This document shows, in pieces, positions 1-11,134 of a stretch of DNA of 64,000 nucleotides. The notes beneath the pieces are model-generated. The model made no database searches and was not told the DNA's origin. It saw only the letters and a list, made by a program, of their open reading frames with translations. This DNA is from Rhizobium sp. (GTDB lineage: Bacteria > Pseudomonadota > Alphaproteobacteria > Rhizobiales > Rhizobiaceae), in the NCBI GenBank assembly GCA_003527225.1, contig DPXQ01000158.1, forward strand, positions 93,212-157,211, written 5' to 3'. The position numbers and the translations under genes were made by a program. Every line of letters begins with the position of its first letter. Positions within the stretch are counted from its first letter, which is position 1.

Positions 1-280
1 CTCCAAGATTTCCGAGCCCGAGAATGGCCGTTCCGTTGGTGATCACGGCGACCATGTTGCCGCGCGTCGTATAGTCGTAAGCGGTTGCCGGATCAGCAGC
101 GATCGCCTTGACCGGAACGGCGACGCCTGGCGAATAGGCAAGCGACAGATCGCGTTGCGTCGCCATGGCCTTGGTCGGCGTGATCTCCAGCTTGCCGGGC
201 CGGCCCTGGGCGTGGAAATCGAGCGCTTCCTGTTCCGTGACGGATGTCTTCGCGCGTTCGGCCTTGTCTTTCTTGGGCAT
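1..280 (-). CDS. tme: NADP-type malic enzyme, N-terminal part (cut by window edge)
   Basis: The 93 visible residues read from an ATG at 280 and run off the left edge. They contain the malic-enzyme N-terminal signature [10 protein letters not shown] and the segment [19 protein letters not shown], the start of the malic domain. The family oxidatively decarboxylates malate to pyruvate; rhizobial versions carry an extra phosphotransacetylase-like C-terminal domain, which would lie outside the window. The gene is divergent from mutS, an arrangement I recall for tme in Sinorhizobium; that neighbourhood, rather than a cofactor motif, is why I prefer tme over dme. The assignment to malic enzyme is firm; the NADP preference is inferred. 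Confidence 0.85.
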   Translation of the reverse strand, partial: MPKKDKAERAKTSVTEQEALDFHAQGRPGKLEITPTKAMATQRDLSLAYSPGVAVPVKAIAADPATAYDYTTRGNMVAVITNGTAILGLGNLG

Positions 281-395
281 GGATCCTCAAACCTAGCTGT
301 GGGCAGCCATGCAGGCGACGGCCCTTTGTTATTGTGTTTGCTTCGCGTTGGCCGTTAGTGTTGCACGACTTTTTTTTGAAGAAAACCATGCGCCC

Positions 396-3131
396 GTGAC
401 AATCAGCAATGCCCCCGCAAACGAGGTTCTGAACGCTGCCGAGCTTGCCTCGGAGGAAAGCCGCGCATCGGCCACGCCGATGATGGAGCAGTATATCGAG
501 ATCAAGGCCAACAACCCGGATTCGCTGCTGTTCTATCGAATGGGCGATTTCTACGAGCTGTTCTTTGAGGATGCGGTCGAGGCCTCGCGCGCGCTCGGCA
601 TCACGTTGACCAAGCGCGGGCAGCATCTGGGCCAGGATATCCCGATGTGCGGCGTGCCGGTCCATGCCGCCGACGATTATCTGCAGAAATTGATCTCGTG
701 TGGCTTCCGCGTTGCCGTCTGCGAACAGGTCGAGGATCCTGCCGAGGCCAAGAAGCGCGGCTCGAAATCGGTCGTTCGCCGCGATGTCGTACGGCTTGTC
801 ACGCCAGGAACACTGACCGAGGAGAAGCTGCTCTCACCCTCGGAGTCCAATTACCTGATGGCGCTTGCCCGCATTCGCGGCGGCACCTCGCCGCAGTTGG
901 CGCTGGCCTGGATCGATATTTCGACAGGCGTCTTCCGGCTAGCGGAAACGGAGGAGGGCAGGCTGCTTGCCGATATCCTGAGGATCGAGCCGCGCGAACT
1001 GATCCTTGCCGACAGCCTCTTCTTCGATCCTGAACTCAAGCCGGTCTTCGATGTGCTGGGGCGCGTTGCCGTTCCACAGCCGGCCGTCCTGTTCGATAGT
1101 GCAACGGCGGAAAACCGGCTGGCGCGTTTTTTCAATGTCGGGACGCTCGACGGCTTCGGCACGTTTACCCGCGCCGAGCTTGCCGCCGCCGCCGCTGCCG
1201 TCGCTTACGTGGAAAAGACCCAGATATCCGAGCGTCCGCCGCTGGGACTTCCCGAGCGGCAGAGCGCATCCGCGACCCTCTTCATCGATCCGGCGACGCG
1301 CGCCAACCTCGAACTGGTGAAGACCCATTCGGGCGACCGCAACGGCTCCCTACTGAAAGCCATCGACAGGACCGTGACCGGCGGTGGTGCGCGGCTTCTC
1401 GCCGAGCGGCTGATGTCACCGCTGACGGACCCGCAACTGATCGCCGAGCGCCAGGATGCGATTGCCTTCCTGCTTACCGAATCGTCGCTTGCCGACCGGC
1501 TGCGCGAGGCGCTGAAGCACGTGCCGGATATGCCGCGGGCGCTCTCGCGGCTCGCACTCGAGCGCGGCGGTCCCCGCGATCTCGGCGCCATCAGGCAGGG
1601 GATTTCAACCGCCAGGGACGTGGCCGGGCTTCTCGCCGATCGGGAGCTTCCGGCGGAGCTTGAGGGTGCCTATGAGGATCTGGCCCTCCTGCCGGAAGCG
1701 CTGGAAGTCCTGCTGTCCGCGATGCTCGCCGAAGATCTGCCGCTGTTGAAACGGGACGGCGGCTTTCTGCGCGAGGGTGCCGACCGCGAACTCGACGAGG
1801 TTCGGGCCTTGCGTGACCAGTCGCGTCGCGTGATCGCCGGCCTGCAGCTGCAATATGCCGAGGAAACCGGCATCAAGTCGCTGAAGATCAAGCACAACAA
1901 CGTGCTCGGCTATTTCATCGAGGTGACCGCCGGCAATTCCGGGACGATGACGGAAGGCGAAGCGGCGAAGGCCCGCTTCATCCATCGCCAGACCATGGCC
2001 AGCGCGATGCGCTTCACGACCACCGAACTGGCCGATCTCGAAACCCGGATTGCCAACGCCGCCGGCCAGGCGCTTGCTATCGAGTTGCAGGCCTTCGACC
2101 GGATGACGGCGGAGGTGGTCGCCGCCGCCGAGCCGATCAAGGCCGCCGCCCGTGCTCTCGCGGTGATCGACGTCGCCGCCGGCCTTGCGGCGCTCGCCGA
2201 GGAGCAGGGCTATTGCCGGCCTGTCGTCGACGACAGCCGGATGTTCTCGATCGTCGCAGGACGCCATCCGGTAGTCGAACAGGCGCTGAGGCGCCAGTCC
2301 TTGAGCCCCTTCATCGCCAACAATTGCGATCTCTCGCCTTCCGGCTCCGGGACACATGGCGCAATCTGGCTGCTGACCGGCCCGAACATGGGCGGTAAGT
2401 CGACCTTTCTGCGCCAGAACGCGCTGATCGCGATCATGGCCCAGATGGGTTCCTTCGTGCCTGCGGGGTCGGCCCATATCGGCATTGTCGACCGGCTCTT
2501 TTCCCGCGTCGGCGCCTCCGACGATCTGGCGCGCGGCCGGTCGACATTCATGGTCGAGATGGTCGAAACGGCCGCGATCCTTAATCAGGCGGGTGACCGC
2601 TCGCTGGTCATCCTCGATGAGATCGGCCGAGGTACGGCGACCTTCGACGGCCTTTCGATCGCCTGGGCGGCGGTCGAGCACCTGCATGAGATCAATTGCT
2701 GTCGGGCGCTGTTCGCCACCCATTTCCATGAGTTGACGGTCTTGTCTGAGAAGCTGGAGCGGCTTTCCAACGTCACCATGCGGGTCAAGGAGTGGGATGG
2801 CGACGTGATCTTCCTGCATGAGGTCGGACCGGGCGCCGCCGATCGGTCCTATGGCATCCAGGTCGCCCGTCTGGCCGGCCTGCCCGCCTCGGTCGTCGCG
2901 CGCGCCCGCGACGTCCTGGCGCGGCTCGAGGATGCCGATCGCAAGAACCCGGCCAGCCAGTTGATCGACGATCTGCCACTATTCCAGGTGGCCGTGCGCC
3001 GCGAAGAGGTTTCGAAAGCAGGGCCATCGAAGGTCGAGCAGGCTCTCCGCGGGCTTGATCTCGACGACATGACGCCGCGTGCGGCACTCGATGCGCTCTA
3101 TGATCTGAAGAAACAACTTGGCAAGTCTTGA
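396..3131 (+). CDS. mutS: DNA mismatch repair protein MutS
   Basis: MutS recognises mismatches and small loops and uses ATP to recruit MutL. The reading frame shows the mismatch-contacting Phe-x-Glu inside [10 protein letters not shown] (about residue 50), the Walker [10 protein letters not shown] near residue 660, the Walker [12 protein letters not shown] near 738 and the ATPase trans-helix region to the C-terminus. I chose the GTG at 396 (911 residues), because the longer ATG start at 309 adds 29 residues that look unlike MutS; an ATG at 480 would remove the leader entirely. It is divergent from tme with about 115 bp between, which must hold both promoters. glnD follows after 117 bp with no recognisable feature. 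Confidence 0.95.
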   Translation: MTISNAPANEVLNAAELASEESRASATPMMEQYIEIKANNPDSLLFYRMGDFYELFFEDAVEASRALGITLTKRGQHLGQDIPMCGVPVHAADDYLQKLISCGFRVAVCEQVEDPAEAKKRGSKSVVRRDVVRLVTPGTLTEEKLLSPSESNYLMALARIRGGTSPQLALAWIDISTGVFRLAETEEGRLLADILRIEPRELILADSLFFDPELKPVFDVLGRVAVPQPAVLFDSATAENRLARFFNVGTLDGFGTFTRAELAAAAAAVAYVEKTQISERPPLGLPERQSASATLFIDPATRANLELVKTHSGDRNGSLLKAIDRTVTGGGARLLAERLMSPLTDPQLIAERQDAIAFLLTESSLADRLREALKHVPDMPRALSRLALERGGPRDLGAIRQGISTARDVAGLLADRELPAELEGAYEDLALLPEALEVLLSAMLAEDLPLLKRDGGFLREGADRELDEVRALRDQSRRVIAGLQLQYAEETGIKSLKIKHNNVLGYFIEVTAGNSGTMTEGEAAKARFIHRQTMASAMRFTTTELADLETRIANAAGQALAIELQAFDRMTAEVVAAAEPIKAAARALAVIDVAAGLAALAEEQGYCRPVVDDSRMFSIVAGRHPVVEQALRRQSLSPFIANNCDLSPSGSGTHGAIWLLTGPNMGGKSTFLRQNALIAIMAQMGSFVPAGSAHIGIVDRLFSRVGASDDLARGRSTFMVEMVETAAILNQAGDRSLVILDEIGRGTATFDGLSIAWAAVEHLHEINCCRALFATHFHELTVLSEKLERLSNVTMRVKEWDGDVIFLHEVGPGAADRSYGIQVARLAGLPASVVARARDVLARLEDADRKNPASQLIDDLPLFQVAVRREEVSKAGPSKVEQALRGLDLDDMTPRAALDALYDLKKQLGKS

Positions 3132-3248
3132 ACGCTAAAATGCCTGTAATCAGGGTCGGAAAGGCGCTATAGCGCTGGAGCATCCACCTGCTCGAATCCT
3201 CAGACAGCCGTCAGGGCTGGCCAGCCAGGGAAAGCACGCCGCACCAAT

Positions 3249-6077
3249 ATGACGAAGCTAGACCATGATTTCAGCGATATCCTGGACATCGCCGCATTGA
3301 AAGCCGCCTGCGAGACTGTTGCCCGCGATCATGACGGCAACTTGCTGGCTGCCCGGGCCGCACTTTTGCCGATCCTTCGCAAGGCGAGTGCGGAAGGCCG
3401 CGAGACGGCGCGCAAACTCCTGTTCGAGGACGGCAGCGGCTTGAAATGCGCTCAGCGGATTTCCTGGTTGCAGGATCAGATCATCACCTTGATCTTCAGG
3501 TTCGTTGTCACGCATGTTCATTCCGACATTGCAGACAAGATTGCTGTATCCGCCGTCGGTGGCTACGGACGCGGGACCCTTGCGCCGGGTTCGGACATCG
3601 ACCTGTTGTTCTTGCTGCCGCCGAAGCTCTCCGACAACATGCACAAGACCGTGGAATTTGTGCTCTATCTGCTGTGGGACATGGGCTTCAAGGTAGGCCA
3701 TGCGACTCGTACCGTCGAGGAATGCATCCGCCTGTCGAAGACGGACATGACGATCCGCACCGCCATTCTCGAGACACGATATGTCTGCGGACGCGAGGAA
3801 CTGGTCGAGGAACTGCATCGCCGTTTCGATCACGAGGTCACGAACAATACCGCACCGGAATTCATTGCCGCCAAGCTCGCCGAGCGCGACGAACGCCACC
3901 GCAAGTCGGGCGACAGCCGCTATCTCGTGGAACCCAACGTCAAGGAAGGCAAGGGCGGTCTTCGTGATCTCCAGACGCTGTTCTGGATCGCCAAGTACAA
4001 GTATCACGTTCGCGATTCAGAAGAACTTGTCCATCTCGGCGTGCTTTCCCGCCAGGAATGGAGGCTCTTCCACAAGGCCGACGACTTTCTTTGGGCGGTA
4101 CGTTGCCACATGCATTATCTGACCGGAAAACCGGAGGAGCGTCTGACGTTCGATATTCAGCCGGAGATCGCGCAGAATCTTGGCTACCAGTCCCGTCCGG
4201 GCCTTTCGGCAGTCGAACGCTTCATGAAGCACTATTTCTTGGTCGCCAAGGACGTCGGCGATCTGACGCGCATCTTCTGCGCGACGCTGGAGGAGCAGCA
4301 GGCCAAGGCGGCCCCCGGCCTGACGGCGGCGATCGGGCGTTTCGCCAACCGTCCGCGCAGGATCCCGGGCACGGTCGAATTCATCGAGGACCGGGGCCGA
4401 ATCGCGCTCGCCAACAAGGACGTCTTCAAACGCGACCCGGTTGCGCTCATGCGCTTCTTCCATGTCGCGGATATCAACGGCCTCGAGTTTCATCCCGATG
4501 CCCTCACGGTCGTCACGCGCTCGCTTTCGCTGATCACCAACGAGTTCCGCGAGAACGAGGAGGCGAACCGTCTCTTCCTCGCCATGCTGACGTCCAGACG
4601 CGATCCCGGCCAGATCCTGCGCCGGATGAACGAGGCAGGCGTGCTCGGTCGTTTCATTCCGGAATTCGGCAAGATCGTCTCGATGATGCAGTTCAACATG
4701 TATCATCACTACACGGTCGACGAACATCTCATCCGTACCGTCGAGGTCCTCGCGGAAATCGATCAGGGCAAGGCGGAGGAGGTCCACCCACTCGCAGCCA
4801 CCCTGATGCCGGGCATCGAGGATCGGGAGTCTCTCTATGTGGCCGTGCTCATCCACGACATCGCCAAGGGCCGGCAGGAGGATCATTCGGTCGCCGGAGC
4901 CAGGGTGGCGCGCAAGCTCTGCCCGCGTCTGGGTCTGAGCCCCAAACAGACGGAACTCGTCGCCTGGCTGGTGGACCAGCATCTCTCCATGTCCATGGTC
5001 GCCCAGACCCGCGACATGCACGACCGCAAGACGATCAGCGATTTTGCCGAGAAGGTGCAGTCGCTCGACCGGCTGAAGATGCTCCTGGTCCTGACGGTCT
5101 GCGATATCCGGGCGGTCGGTCCGGGTGTCTGGAACGGCTGGAAGGGCCAGCTTCTACGAACGCTCTACTATGAGACCGAGCTGCTCATTTCCGGCGGCTT
5201 TTCCGAGGTTTCGCGCAAGGAACGCGCCAGGCATGCCGCCGAGCAACTCGAGAAGGCGTTGGGCGACTGGAGCGAGAAGGACCGGAAGGTCTACACCAAG
5301 CTGCATTACGAGCCCTACCTGCTCTCGGTGCCGCTCGAGGACCAGGTCCGCCATGCGCATTTCATTCGCCAGACCGACGAGGCGGGCCAGGGGCTGGCGA
5401 CCATGGTCAGAACCCATTCCTTCCACGCGATCACGGAGATCACCGTGCTGGCACCGGACCATCCCCGCCTCCTGTCGGTCATCGCGGGTGCCTGCGCCGC
5501 CGCGGGCGCCAATATCGCCGACGCGCAGATATACACCACCTCGGACGGGCGCGCGCTCGACACGATATTGGTCAACCGCGAATTCCCGATCGACGAGGAC
5601 GAGACGCGCCGCGCCGCGACCATCAGCAAGATGATCGAGGACGTTCTCTCCGGCCGTAAGCGGCTGCCGGAGGTGATTGCCACCCGCAGCAAGGGCAGGA
5701 AGGGCAACAAGACCTTCCCGGTCCAGCCGCATGTCACCATCTCGAACACTCTTTCGAACAAGTTCACCGTCATCGAGGTCGAGTGCCTCGACCGCATCGG
5801 CCTGCTAGCCGAGATCACGGCGGTGCTCTCGGATCTGTCTCTCGACATTCAGTCCGCCCGCATCACGACATTCGGGGAAAAGGTCATCGATACATTCTAC
5901 GTGAACGACCTGATCGGCCAGAAGATCACCAACGAGAACCGCCAGGCGAGCATCGCCGCGCGCCTGAAGGCGGTCATGGCCGACCAGGCCGACGAACTGC
6001 GTGACAACATGCCTTCCGGTATCATAGCGCAGCCGCAGCAGCGGGGCAGTGCGGTCCACAAGAAGGTCAGGGCATAA
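3249..6077 (+). CDS. glnD: Bifunctional [protein-PII] uridylyltransferase/uridylyl-removing enzyme GlnD
   Basis: GlnD senses glutamine and adds or removes UMP on PII proteins (GlnB/GlnK), so it heads the nitrogen regulatory cascade. The 942 residues show the expected order: nucleotidyltransferase motif [18 protein letters not shown] (about 104-121), an HD hydrolase domain with LIHDIAKG near 533, and two C-terminal ACT domains starting near 722 and 838 that bind glutamine. Length and order match the family. murJ starts two bases after the stop, so the two are probably cotranscribed. All key motifs look intact. Confidence 0.96.
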   Translation: MTKLDHDFSDILDIAALKAACETVARDHDGNLLAARAALLPILRKASAEGRETARKLLFEDGSGLKCAQRISWLQDQIITLIFRFVVTHVHSDIADKIAVSAVGGYGRGTLAPGSDIDLLFLLPPKLSDNMHKTVEFVLYLLWDMGFKVGHATRTVEECIRLSKTDMTIRTAILETRYVCGREELVEELHRRFDHEVTNNTAPEFIAAKLAERDERHRKSGDSRYLVEPNVKEGKGGLRDLQTLFWIAKYKYHVRDSEELVHLGVLSRQEWRLFHKADDFLWAVRCHMHYLTGKPEERLTFDIQPEIAQNLGYQSRPGLSAVERFMKHYFLVAKDVGDLTRIFCATLEEQQAKAAPGLTAAIGRFANRPRRIPGTVEFIEDRGRIALANKDVFKRDPVALMRFFHVADINGLEFHPDALTVVTRSLSLITNEFRENEEANRLFLAMLTSRRDPGQILRRMNEAGVLGRFIPEFGKIVSMMQFNMYHHYTVDEHLIRTVEVLAEIDQGKAEEVHPLAATLMPGIEDRESLYVAVLIHDIAKGRQEDHSVAGARVARKLCPRLGLSPKQTELVAWLVDQHLSMSMVAQTRDMHDRKTISDFAEKVQSLDRLKMLLVLTVCDIRAVGPGVWNGWKGQLLRTLYYETELLISGGFSEVSRKERARHAAEQLEKALGDWSEKDRKVYTKLHYEPYLLSVPLEDQVRHAHFIRQTDEAGQGLATMVRTHSFHAITEITVLAPDHPRLLSVIAGACAAAGANIADAQIYTTSDGRALDTILVNREFPIDEDETRRAATISKMIEDVLSGRKRLPEVIATRSKGRKGNKTFPVQPHVTISNTLSNKFTVIEVECLDRIGLLAEITAVLSDLSLDIQSARITTFGEKVIDTFYVNDLIGQKITNENRQASIAARLKAVMADQADELRDNMPSGIIAQPQQRGSAVHKKVRA

Positions 6078-6079
6078 GC

Positions 6080-7648
6080 ATGAGCCTCGTCAAGAAGTTC
6101 ATGACGGTCGGCGGCGCCACCCTCGGCAGCCGTGTCTTCGGTTTCGCGCGCGAGACGCTGATGGCCGCGGCGCTGGGCACCGGCCCCATGGCCGACGTCT
6201 TCTATGCGGCCTTCCGCTTTCCGAACCTTTTTCGCCGCCTGTTTGCCGAAGGCGCCTTCAATGCGGCATTCGTTCCTCTCTTTTCCAAGGAAATAGAGGC
6301 CAATGGCCGTGACGGCGCCAAGCGGTTTTCCGAAGAGGTTTTTGGCGTACTCTTCACTGTGCTCTTGCTGATCACCATCGTCATGGAACTTGCCATGCCG
6401 CTTCTGGTGTCATGGATCATTGCGCCGGGCTTTGCCGATGATCCGCAGAAGTACGCGATCACGGTCAAGCTTGCCGTGGTGATGTTTCCCTATCTGATGT
6501 GCATGTCGCTGACGGCGATGATGAGTGGCATGCTGAATTCGCTGCATCACTTCTTTGCCGCCGCCATAGCGCCTGTCTTTCTCAATGTCGTGATGATCGC
6601 TGCGCTTTTCTACGCCCTGTATGCGGGCGCCGATCCTGCTGCCACAGCTTGGTATCTTTCCTGGTCGGTGCTGGCGGCTGGCATCCTGCAACTGGCCGTC
6701 GTCTATGGCGGCGTGCGCCATGCGGGCATGAATATCGGGCTGAAGTTTCCGCGTATCACGCCCAATGTGAAGCGCCTGCTGGTGCTTGCGGTCCCCGCGG
6801 CTGTGACCGGCGGGATAACCCAGATCAACCAGATCATCGGTCAGGCCATTGCCTCCGGCAAGGAGGGCGCGATCGCAGCCCTTCAATATGCCGACCGGAT
6901 CTATCAGTTGCCGCTGGGCGTCGTCGGCGTAGCGGTCGGCGTCGTGCTGTTGCCCGAACTCTCCCGCGCTCTCAAGGGCGGGTTCATGAGGGAGGCGGGC
7001 AATATCCAGAACCGGTCGATCGAATTCGTGCTGTTCCTGACGCTGCCGGCGGCTGCCGCGCTCTGGGTCCTCTCCGACGAGATCATCCGGGTGCTCTATG
7101 AACGCGGCGCGTTCTCCGAGGAGAATACTGCCGTCGTCGCCTCGATCCTCGCGATCTATGGGATCGGCCTGCCGGGCTTCGTACTGATCAAGGCGCTGCA
7201 ACCGGGCTTTTATGCGCGCGAGGATACGCGCACGCCGATGCGCTTCACCGGCATTTCGGTCGTCGTCAATTCGGCTCTGGCGATTTCCCTTTTCCCCTAT
7301 CTCGCCGAGCGCGGCATCGCGATTGCGGAGGCGACCGCCGGCTGGATCAATACGATCCTGCTTTTCACGACGCTCTATCGGCGCGGGAACCTTGCCTGGG
7401 AGTGGGCGCTCATTGGCAGAGCCGTCCGGCTTCTGGCTGCCTCGTTGGTGATGGCGCTGGCGCTGGTTTATCTGTCTGGCCGATGGTCCGGCTGGTTGCA
7501 GCCGGAGACGCCGCTTCTCCATCAGGTCGGCGCGCTGGGTGCGCTCATCGCAATCGCGATGGCAATCTATTTCGCGACGGCCTTCGCCATCGGCGGCGCT
7601 GATATTGGCATGCTGAAGCGCAACCTGACGCGCAAGCCCAAAGTCTGA
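6080..7648 (+). CDS. murJ: Lipid II flippase MurJ (MviN)
   Basis: MurJ moves lipid-linked peptidoglycan precursor across the inner membrane. The 522-residue protein is almost entirely hydrophobic helices, consistent with the 14 membrane spans of the MOP-superfamily MviN group, and begins with the characteristic VGGATLGSRVFGFARETLMA and RFPNLFRRLFAEGAFNAAFV segments; the Arg in the first of these lies in the substrate-binding cavity in characterised homologues. It starts two bases after the glnD stop. The gene ends seven bases from the convergent M15-like peptidase gene. Confidence 0.95.
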   Translation: MSLVKKFMTVGGATLGSRVFGFARETLMAAALGTGPMADVFYAAFRFPNLFRRLFAEGAFNAAFVPLFSKEIEANGRDGAKRFSEEVFGVLFTVLLLITIVMELAMPLLVSWIIAPGFADDPQKYAITVKLAVVMFPYLMCMSLTAMMSGMLNSLHHFFAAAIAPVFLNVVMIAALFYALYAGADPAATAWYLSWSVLAAGILQLAVVYGGVRHAGMNIGLKFPRITPNVKRLLVLAVPAAVTGGITQINQIIGQAIASGKEGAIAALQYADRIYQLPLGVVGVAVGVVLLPELSRALKGGFMREAGNIQNRSIEFVLFLTLPAAAALWVLSDEIIRVLYERGAFSEENTAVVASILAIYGIGLPGFVLIKALQPGFYAREDTRTPMRFTGISVVVNSALAISLFPYLAERGIAIAEATAGWINTILLFTTLYRRGNLAWEWALIGRAVRLLAASLVMALALVYLSGRWSGWLQPETPLLHQVGALGALIAIAMAIYFATAFAIGGADIGMLKRNLTRKPKV

Positions 7649-7655
7649 CACACTC

Positions 7656-8081
7656 TCATCGGCAGTGGGCCCATTTGCGTCTGGGTCCGATATCCACATG
7701 GATGAGGCCGTTGCAGTATCGGCCAAGGCCGCCGATCCCCGGGGCGCTGGCGGCAGCGGCAAGGACCTTTCTTTCGGAAACGCCGGGAACCCGGAAATCC
7801 GCCGCGTAGCAGTGGCTGTGCTGCGACGTGCCCGAATGCGGGCGATGACCCGATGTGATGATCGGCTTGCGCTTCGTCTCAGCGGCGATGTGGGCGAGGA
7901 TCGCCTTCAGTTTGGTCGGAAAACAGCCGGCCCTGACGCTGGCCCGCTGCAAGGTGTAGGCCGAGGTGGAATCGTATTTGAGTTTTGTGACGCGGCCTTT
8001 CTGGCTCTCACCGGCTGCGACGGTGGCATTGAGGCTAAGCGTCAACAGACAGGCAAGCGCGACGCGAAAAACTATGCGCAT
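7656..8081 (-). CDS. Secreted M15-type (YcbK/DUF882-like) peptidoglycan peptidase
   Basis: This 141-residue protein (ATG at 8081) has an N-terminal signal peptide (MRIVFRVALACLLTLSLNA) followed by a small zinc-peptidase domain. The metal ligands of the M15 D-Ala-D-Ala carboxypeptidase fold are visible as His88 and Asp95 in H-x6-D (HSHCYAAD) and His128 with Asp130 in HVDIG. The likely substrate is cell-wall peptide in the periplasm. An upstream in-frame ATG would add ten residues ahead of the signal peptide and is less likely. It is convergent with murJ and has no operon partner. Cys residues at the mature N- and C-terminal ends might form a disulfide. Confidence 0.75.
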   Translation of the reverse strand: MRIVFRVALACLLTLSLNATVAAGESQKGRVTKLKYDSTSAYTLQRASVRAGCFPTKLKAILAHIAAETKRKPIITSGHRPHSGTSQHSHCYAADFRVPGVSERKVLAAAASAPGIGGLGRYCNGLIHVDIGPRRKWAHCR

Positions 8082-8292
8082 GGTATCCCCCACGAAAGGA
8101 CCTTTCACCATGAGAGGCCGGCCAGGTTACAGGAGGGTATTTCATTCCTAAAAGTGACATGAATAAGGAGAAATTTGCTCCACTTTAGGATGCTTGCTGC
8201 CTTAATGGTTAAACTGGCTTAACGTGTTTCTTCAAATGCTGCTCTGTCCTCCTCCGTGAGACAGGTGCCGCTCTTCCCGATGGAGACCGCTC

Positions 8293-8712
8293 ATGTCCAA
8301 TCGATCGCTATTTCTCGTCGCCATCGTTGTCGATGACTATGAGCGTGCCAAGAGCTTCTATTGTGGCTCGCTTGGTTTCGAGTGTCTTGAAGATAGCCCT
8401 CAAGCCGAGGGAAAACGATGGCTCGTGGTCAAGCCGAAAGGCGGCGAGGGGGCGGCGCTGCTGCTGGCCCGGGCGGATGGCTCCGGTCAGGCCCGGGCGA
8501 TCGGTAACCAGACCGGTGGGCGCGTCGGTTTCTTCCTTAGGACAGACGATTTCGTTCGCGACCATTCGGCCTATCTTGCCGTTGGCGTCTCGTTTCTGGA
8601 GGCGCCGCGCCACGAGCCCTATGGAACGGTGGCGGTTTTCGAGGATATCTACGGCAATCGTTGGGATCTCATCCAGCCCGCGGGCTCAGCTTCCATGGAG
8701 GCTGCCCCTTGA
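8293..8712 (+). CDS. VOC-family (glyoxalase/bleomycin-resistance fold) protein
   Basis: The 139 residues form one vicinal-oxygen-chelate domain: the first beta-alpha-beta unit is FLVAIVVDDYERAKSFYCGS and the second half ends in VAVFEDIYGNRWDLIQP, the usual terminal strand with a metal-ligand Glu/Asp position. Such proteins include dioxygenases, isomerases and resistance proteins; substrate cannot be told from sequence. It sits alone between the convergent peptidase/murJ region and trpS. The 180 bp upstream are AT-richer than the surroundings and could hold its promoter. Confidence 0.75.
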   Translation: MSNRSLFLVAIVVDDYERAKSFYCGSLGFECLEDSPQAEGKRWLVVKPKGGEGAALLLARADGSGQARAIGNQTGGRVGFFLRTDDFVRDHSAYLAVGVSFLEAPRHEPYGTVAVFEDIYGNRWDLIQPAGSASMEAAP

Positions 8713-8793
8713 TTGCGGGCCATGAGCCGTGCATAAGCGCGAGCAAGTATCAATCATGAGGCCAGGCCCTCCACAAGCCTGTTGAGGACGACT

Positions 8794-9858
8794 ATGGGCG
8801 AATTCAAGCAGCTGGTTTTCTCGGGCGTTCAGCCGACCGGCAATCTCCATCTCGGCAACTATCTCGGCGCGATCCGCAAATTCGTGGCGCTGCAGGAAAG
8901 CCACGATTGCATCTACTGCGTCGTCGACCTGCATGCCCTCACCGCGCAGCTGGTTCACGAGGACATGCAGACCCAGATCCGCTCGATCACGGCGGCGTTT
9001 CTCGCCAGCGGCATCGATCCGAAGAGCCACATCGTCTTCAACCAGTCGGCTGTGCCGCAGCACGCCGAACTCGCCTGGATCTTCAATTGCGTCGCTCGCC
9101 TCGGCTGGATGAACCGCATGACGCAGTTCAAGGACAAAGCCGGCAAGGACCGCGAGAACGCGTCCCTTGGCCTCTATGCCTATCCGAGCCTGATGGCGGC
9201 CGACATTCTCGTCTACCGCGCCACCCATGTGCCGGTCGGCGAGGACCAGAAGCAGCATCTCGAATTGACCCGGGATATCGCGATGAAGTTCAATCTCGAC
9301 TTCATGGAGCATATCCGCCGCACGGGCCTCGGCACCGATATAACGGTCGGCGACGAGCCGGTGCATGCCTATTTCCCGATGGTGGAGCCGCTGATCGAGG
9401 GCCCTGCGCCGCGCGTCATGAGCCTGAAGGACGGCACCAAGAAGATGTCGAAGTCGGATCCCTCGGACCTCTCGCGGATCAACCTGATGGACGATGCCGA
9501 CGCGATCTCGAAGAAGATCCGCAAGGCCAAGACCGATCCGGACGCGCTTCCGAGCGAAACCGACGGTCTCAAGGGGCGCCCCGAGGCCGATAATCTGGTC
9601 GGCATCTTCGCAGCCCTTTCCGACCGCTCGAAGGTCGATGTCCTGAAGGAGTTTGGCGGTCAGCAGTTCTCGGTGTTCAAGCCGGCACTGGTCGAACTCG
9701 CGGTCGACGTCCTGTCGCCGGTCAATACGGAGATGCGACGCCTGATGGCCGATCCGGGCTATATCGACAGCGTCCTGCGCGATGGCGGCGTCAGAGCCCG
9801 CGAGCGCGCGGAAAAAACCATGAAGGAAGTCCGCGACATCATCGGCTTCGTGCAGTAA
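8794..9858 (+). CDS. trpS: Tryptophanyl-tRNA synthetase
   Basis: TrpS charges tRNA-Trp. The 354-residue class I synthetase shows the HIGH-type motif in [13 protein letters not shown] (His19-Leu-Gly-Asn) and KMSKS near residues 217-221. I chose the ATG at 8794, which has GAGG six bases upstream, over a TTG four codons earlier. Length matches the bacterial family. A universal stress protein gene follows after 83 bp in the same direction. Confidence 0.96.
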   Translation: MGEFKQLVFSGVQPTGNLHLGNYLGAIRKFVALQESHDCIYCVVDLHALTAQLVHEDMQTQIRSITAAFLASGIDPKSHIVFNQSAVPQHAELAWIFNCVARLGWMNRMTQFKDKAGKDRENASLGLYAYPSLMAADILVYRATHVPVGEDQKQHLELTRDIAMKFNLDFMEHIRRTGLGTDITVGDEPVHAYFPMVEPLIEGPAPRVMSLKDGTKKMSKSDPSDLSRINLMDDADAISKKIRKAKTDPDALPSETDGLKGRPEADNLVGIFAALSDRSKVDVLKEFGGQQFSVFKPALVELAVDVLSPVNTEMRRLMADPGYIDSVLRDGGVRARERAEKTMKEVRDIIGFVQ

Positions 9859-9941
9859 AGTCGCGCTCGTTCGCGCGGCAGGTGAACCGGAGCCTGTCGC
9901 AACAGGCGAAACGTTTATCCATCCGGCGGCGGGGTTTCCAC

Positions 9942-10433
9942 ATGGTATCGACGCGCCTGTCACGTCTTGAAGGTCACCGGCGAAAGTTCTTGGCGGTGAT
10001 CGACGGCACACCGGAATGCTATCGCGCCGTCCACTATGCCGGGCGCCGGGCCAAGAATTCCAACGGCGGTCTCATCCTGCTCTACATCATCCCCGAAGGC
10101 GATTTTCAGCAATGGTTGGGGGTTGAGGAGATCATGCGGGCAGAGGCGCGCGAGGAAGCTGAGTCGGCCATGGCCAAGGCGGCGCAAACGGTGCGTGAGA
10201 CGATAGGCATCGAGCCCGAGATCGTCATTCGTGAAGGCGGCGTGGCCGCCCAGATCAACAGCCTGATCGAGGAGGACCGCGATATTGCCATTCTGGTGCT
10301 GGCGGCCGGTTCCACGAAAGAAGGGCCGGGACCACTGGTCTCGATGATCGCGGGACGTGGCGCGGCCTTTCCGATCCCCGTGACGGTATTGCCGGAGTCT
10401 CTCACCAACGAAGAGATCGACGCGCTCTGCTGA
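9942..10433 (+). CDS. Universal stress protein family (UspA-like)
   Basis: A single Usp domain of 163 residues from the ATG at 9942. It begins with the strand RKFLAVIDGTPECYRAVHYA (the Asp of the nucleotide site) and ends in AAFPIPVTVLPES, the usual last strand. The ATP-binding G-x2-G-x9-G(S/T) signature is only loosely present (ILVLAAGSTKEGPGP...), so nucleotide binding is uncertain. The gene lies between trpS and the Fe-S scaffold gene, a position I recall from other Rhizobiaceae. Its precise role is unknown. Confidence 0.8.
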   Translation: MVSTRLSRLEGHRRKFLAVIDGTPECYRAVHYAGRRAKNSNGGLILLYIIPEGDFQQWLGVEEIMRAEAREEAESAMAKAAQTVRETIGIEPEIVIREGGVAAQINSLIEEDRDIAILVLAAGSTKEGPGPLVSMIAGRGAAFPIPVTVLPESLTNEEIDALC

Positions 10434-10546
10434 GGCTGCCCGCGTGGCAAATGACAATTCGGTGCTTGAAGACGCGGATGATTAGGCCTATCTTTTTTGA
10501 AGTATTCTAAACTTGAGGGCGGCCTGTGTGCCGCACGGAGATTCCC

Positions 10547-11110
10547 ATGTTCATCCAGACCGAAGCCACGCCGAACCCGGCCACCCTGAAATTTCTTCCG
10601 GGCAAGGTTGTGATGGAAAATGGCACCGCGGAATTCAAGGACGTGGCAAGCGCTGAGGTATCGCCATTGGCGGCCCGGATCTTCGACATCCCCGGCGTGA
10701 CCGGAGTGTTCTTCGGGTACGACTTCATCACCGTCACGAAGGACGGCCCGGAATGGCAGCATCTGAAGCCCGCAATTCTTGGCACGATCATGGAACATTT
10801 CATGAGCGGCGCCAAGGTCATGGGTTCTGCCGCGACCGCCAATGACGAAGAGACCGGCGAAGAATTCTTCGATGCAGGCGACGAAACGATCGTTGCCACT
10901 ATCAAGGAACTCCTCGAGACACGAGTGCGTCCCGCGGTCGCTCAGGATGGCGGCGACATTACCTTCCGCGGATTCCGCGATGGCAAGGTCTACCTCAACA
11001 TGAAGGGCGCCTGCTCCGGTTGCCCGTCTTCGACGGCGACGTTGAAGCACGGCGTGGCGAACCTGCTGCGCCACTTCGTGCCGGAAGTACAGGAAGTCGA
11101 GGCGGTCTGA
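10547..11110 (+). CDS. NifU-like Fe-S cluster scaffold/carrier (Nfu family)
   Basis: The 187-residue protein has an Nfu N-terminal domain (MFIQTEATPNPATLKFLPGK) and a C-terminal NifU domain with the cluster-binding CxxC, Cys156 and Cys159 in GACSGCPSS. Such proteins carry 4Fe-4S clusters to target enzymes; nearby MiaB is a plausible client, but that is inference. The ATG at 10547 has GGAG 7-10 bases upstream. Despite the family name it is not evidence for nitrogen fixation, because this form is general in alphaproteobacteria. Confidence 0.92.
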   Translation: MFIQTEATPNPATLKFLPGKVVMENGTAEFKDVASAEVSPLAARIFDIPGVTGVFFGYDFITVTKDGPEWQHLKPAILGTIMEHFMSGAKVMGSAATANDEETGEEFFDAGDETIVATIKELLETRVRPAVAQDGGDITFRGFRDGKVYLNMKGACSGCPSSTATLKHGVANLLRHFVPEVQEVEAV

Positions 11111-11134
11111 CCGTTCGCAAGCGGGGGGCGAGGA

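Noticed and set aside
1605..2819. 404-codon open frame on the minus strand inside mutS
   Set aside because: It lies opposite conserved MutS domains, has no recognisable domain and reflects codon bias of a GC-rich gene on the other strand. The same holds for long minus-strand frames inside glnD (4017-5021), murJ (6410-7762) and phoH/ybeY (15295-16581).
10547..11110. Evidence for nitrogen fixation from the NifU-like gene
   Set aside because: It is the general Nfu type with one C-terminal CxxC; no nif gene is in the window.
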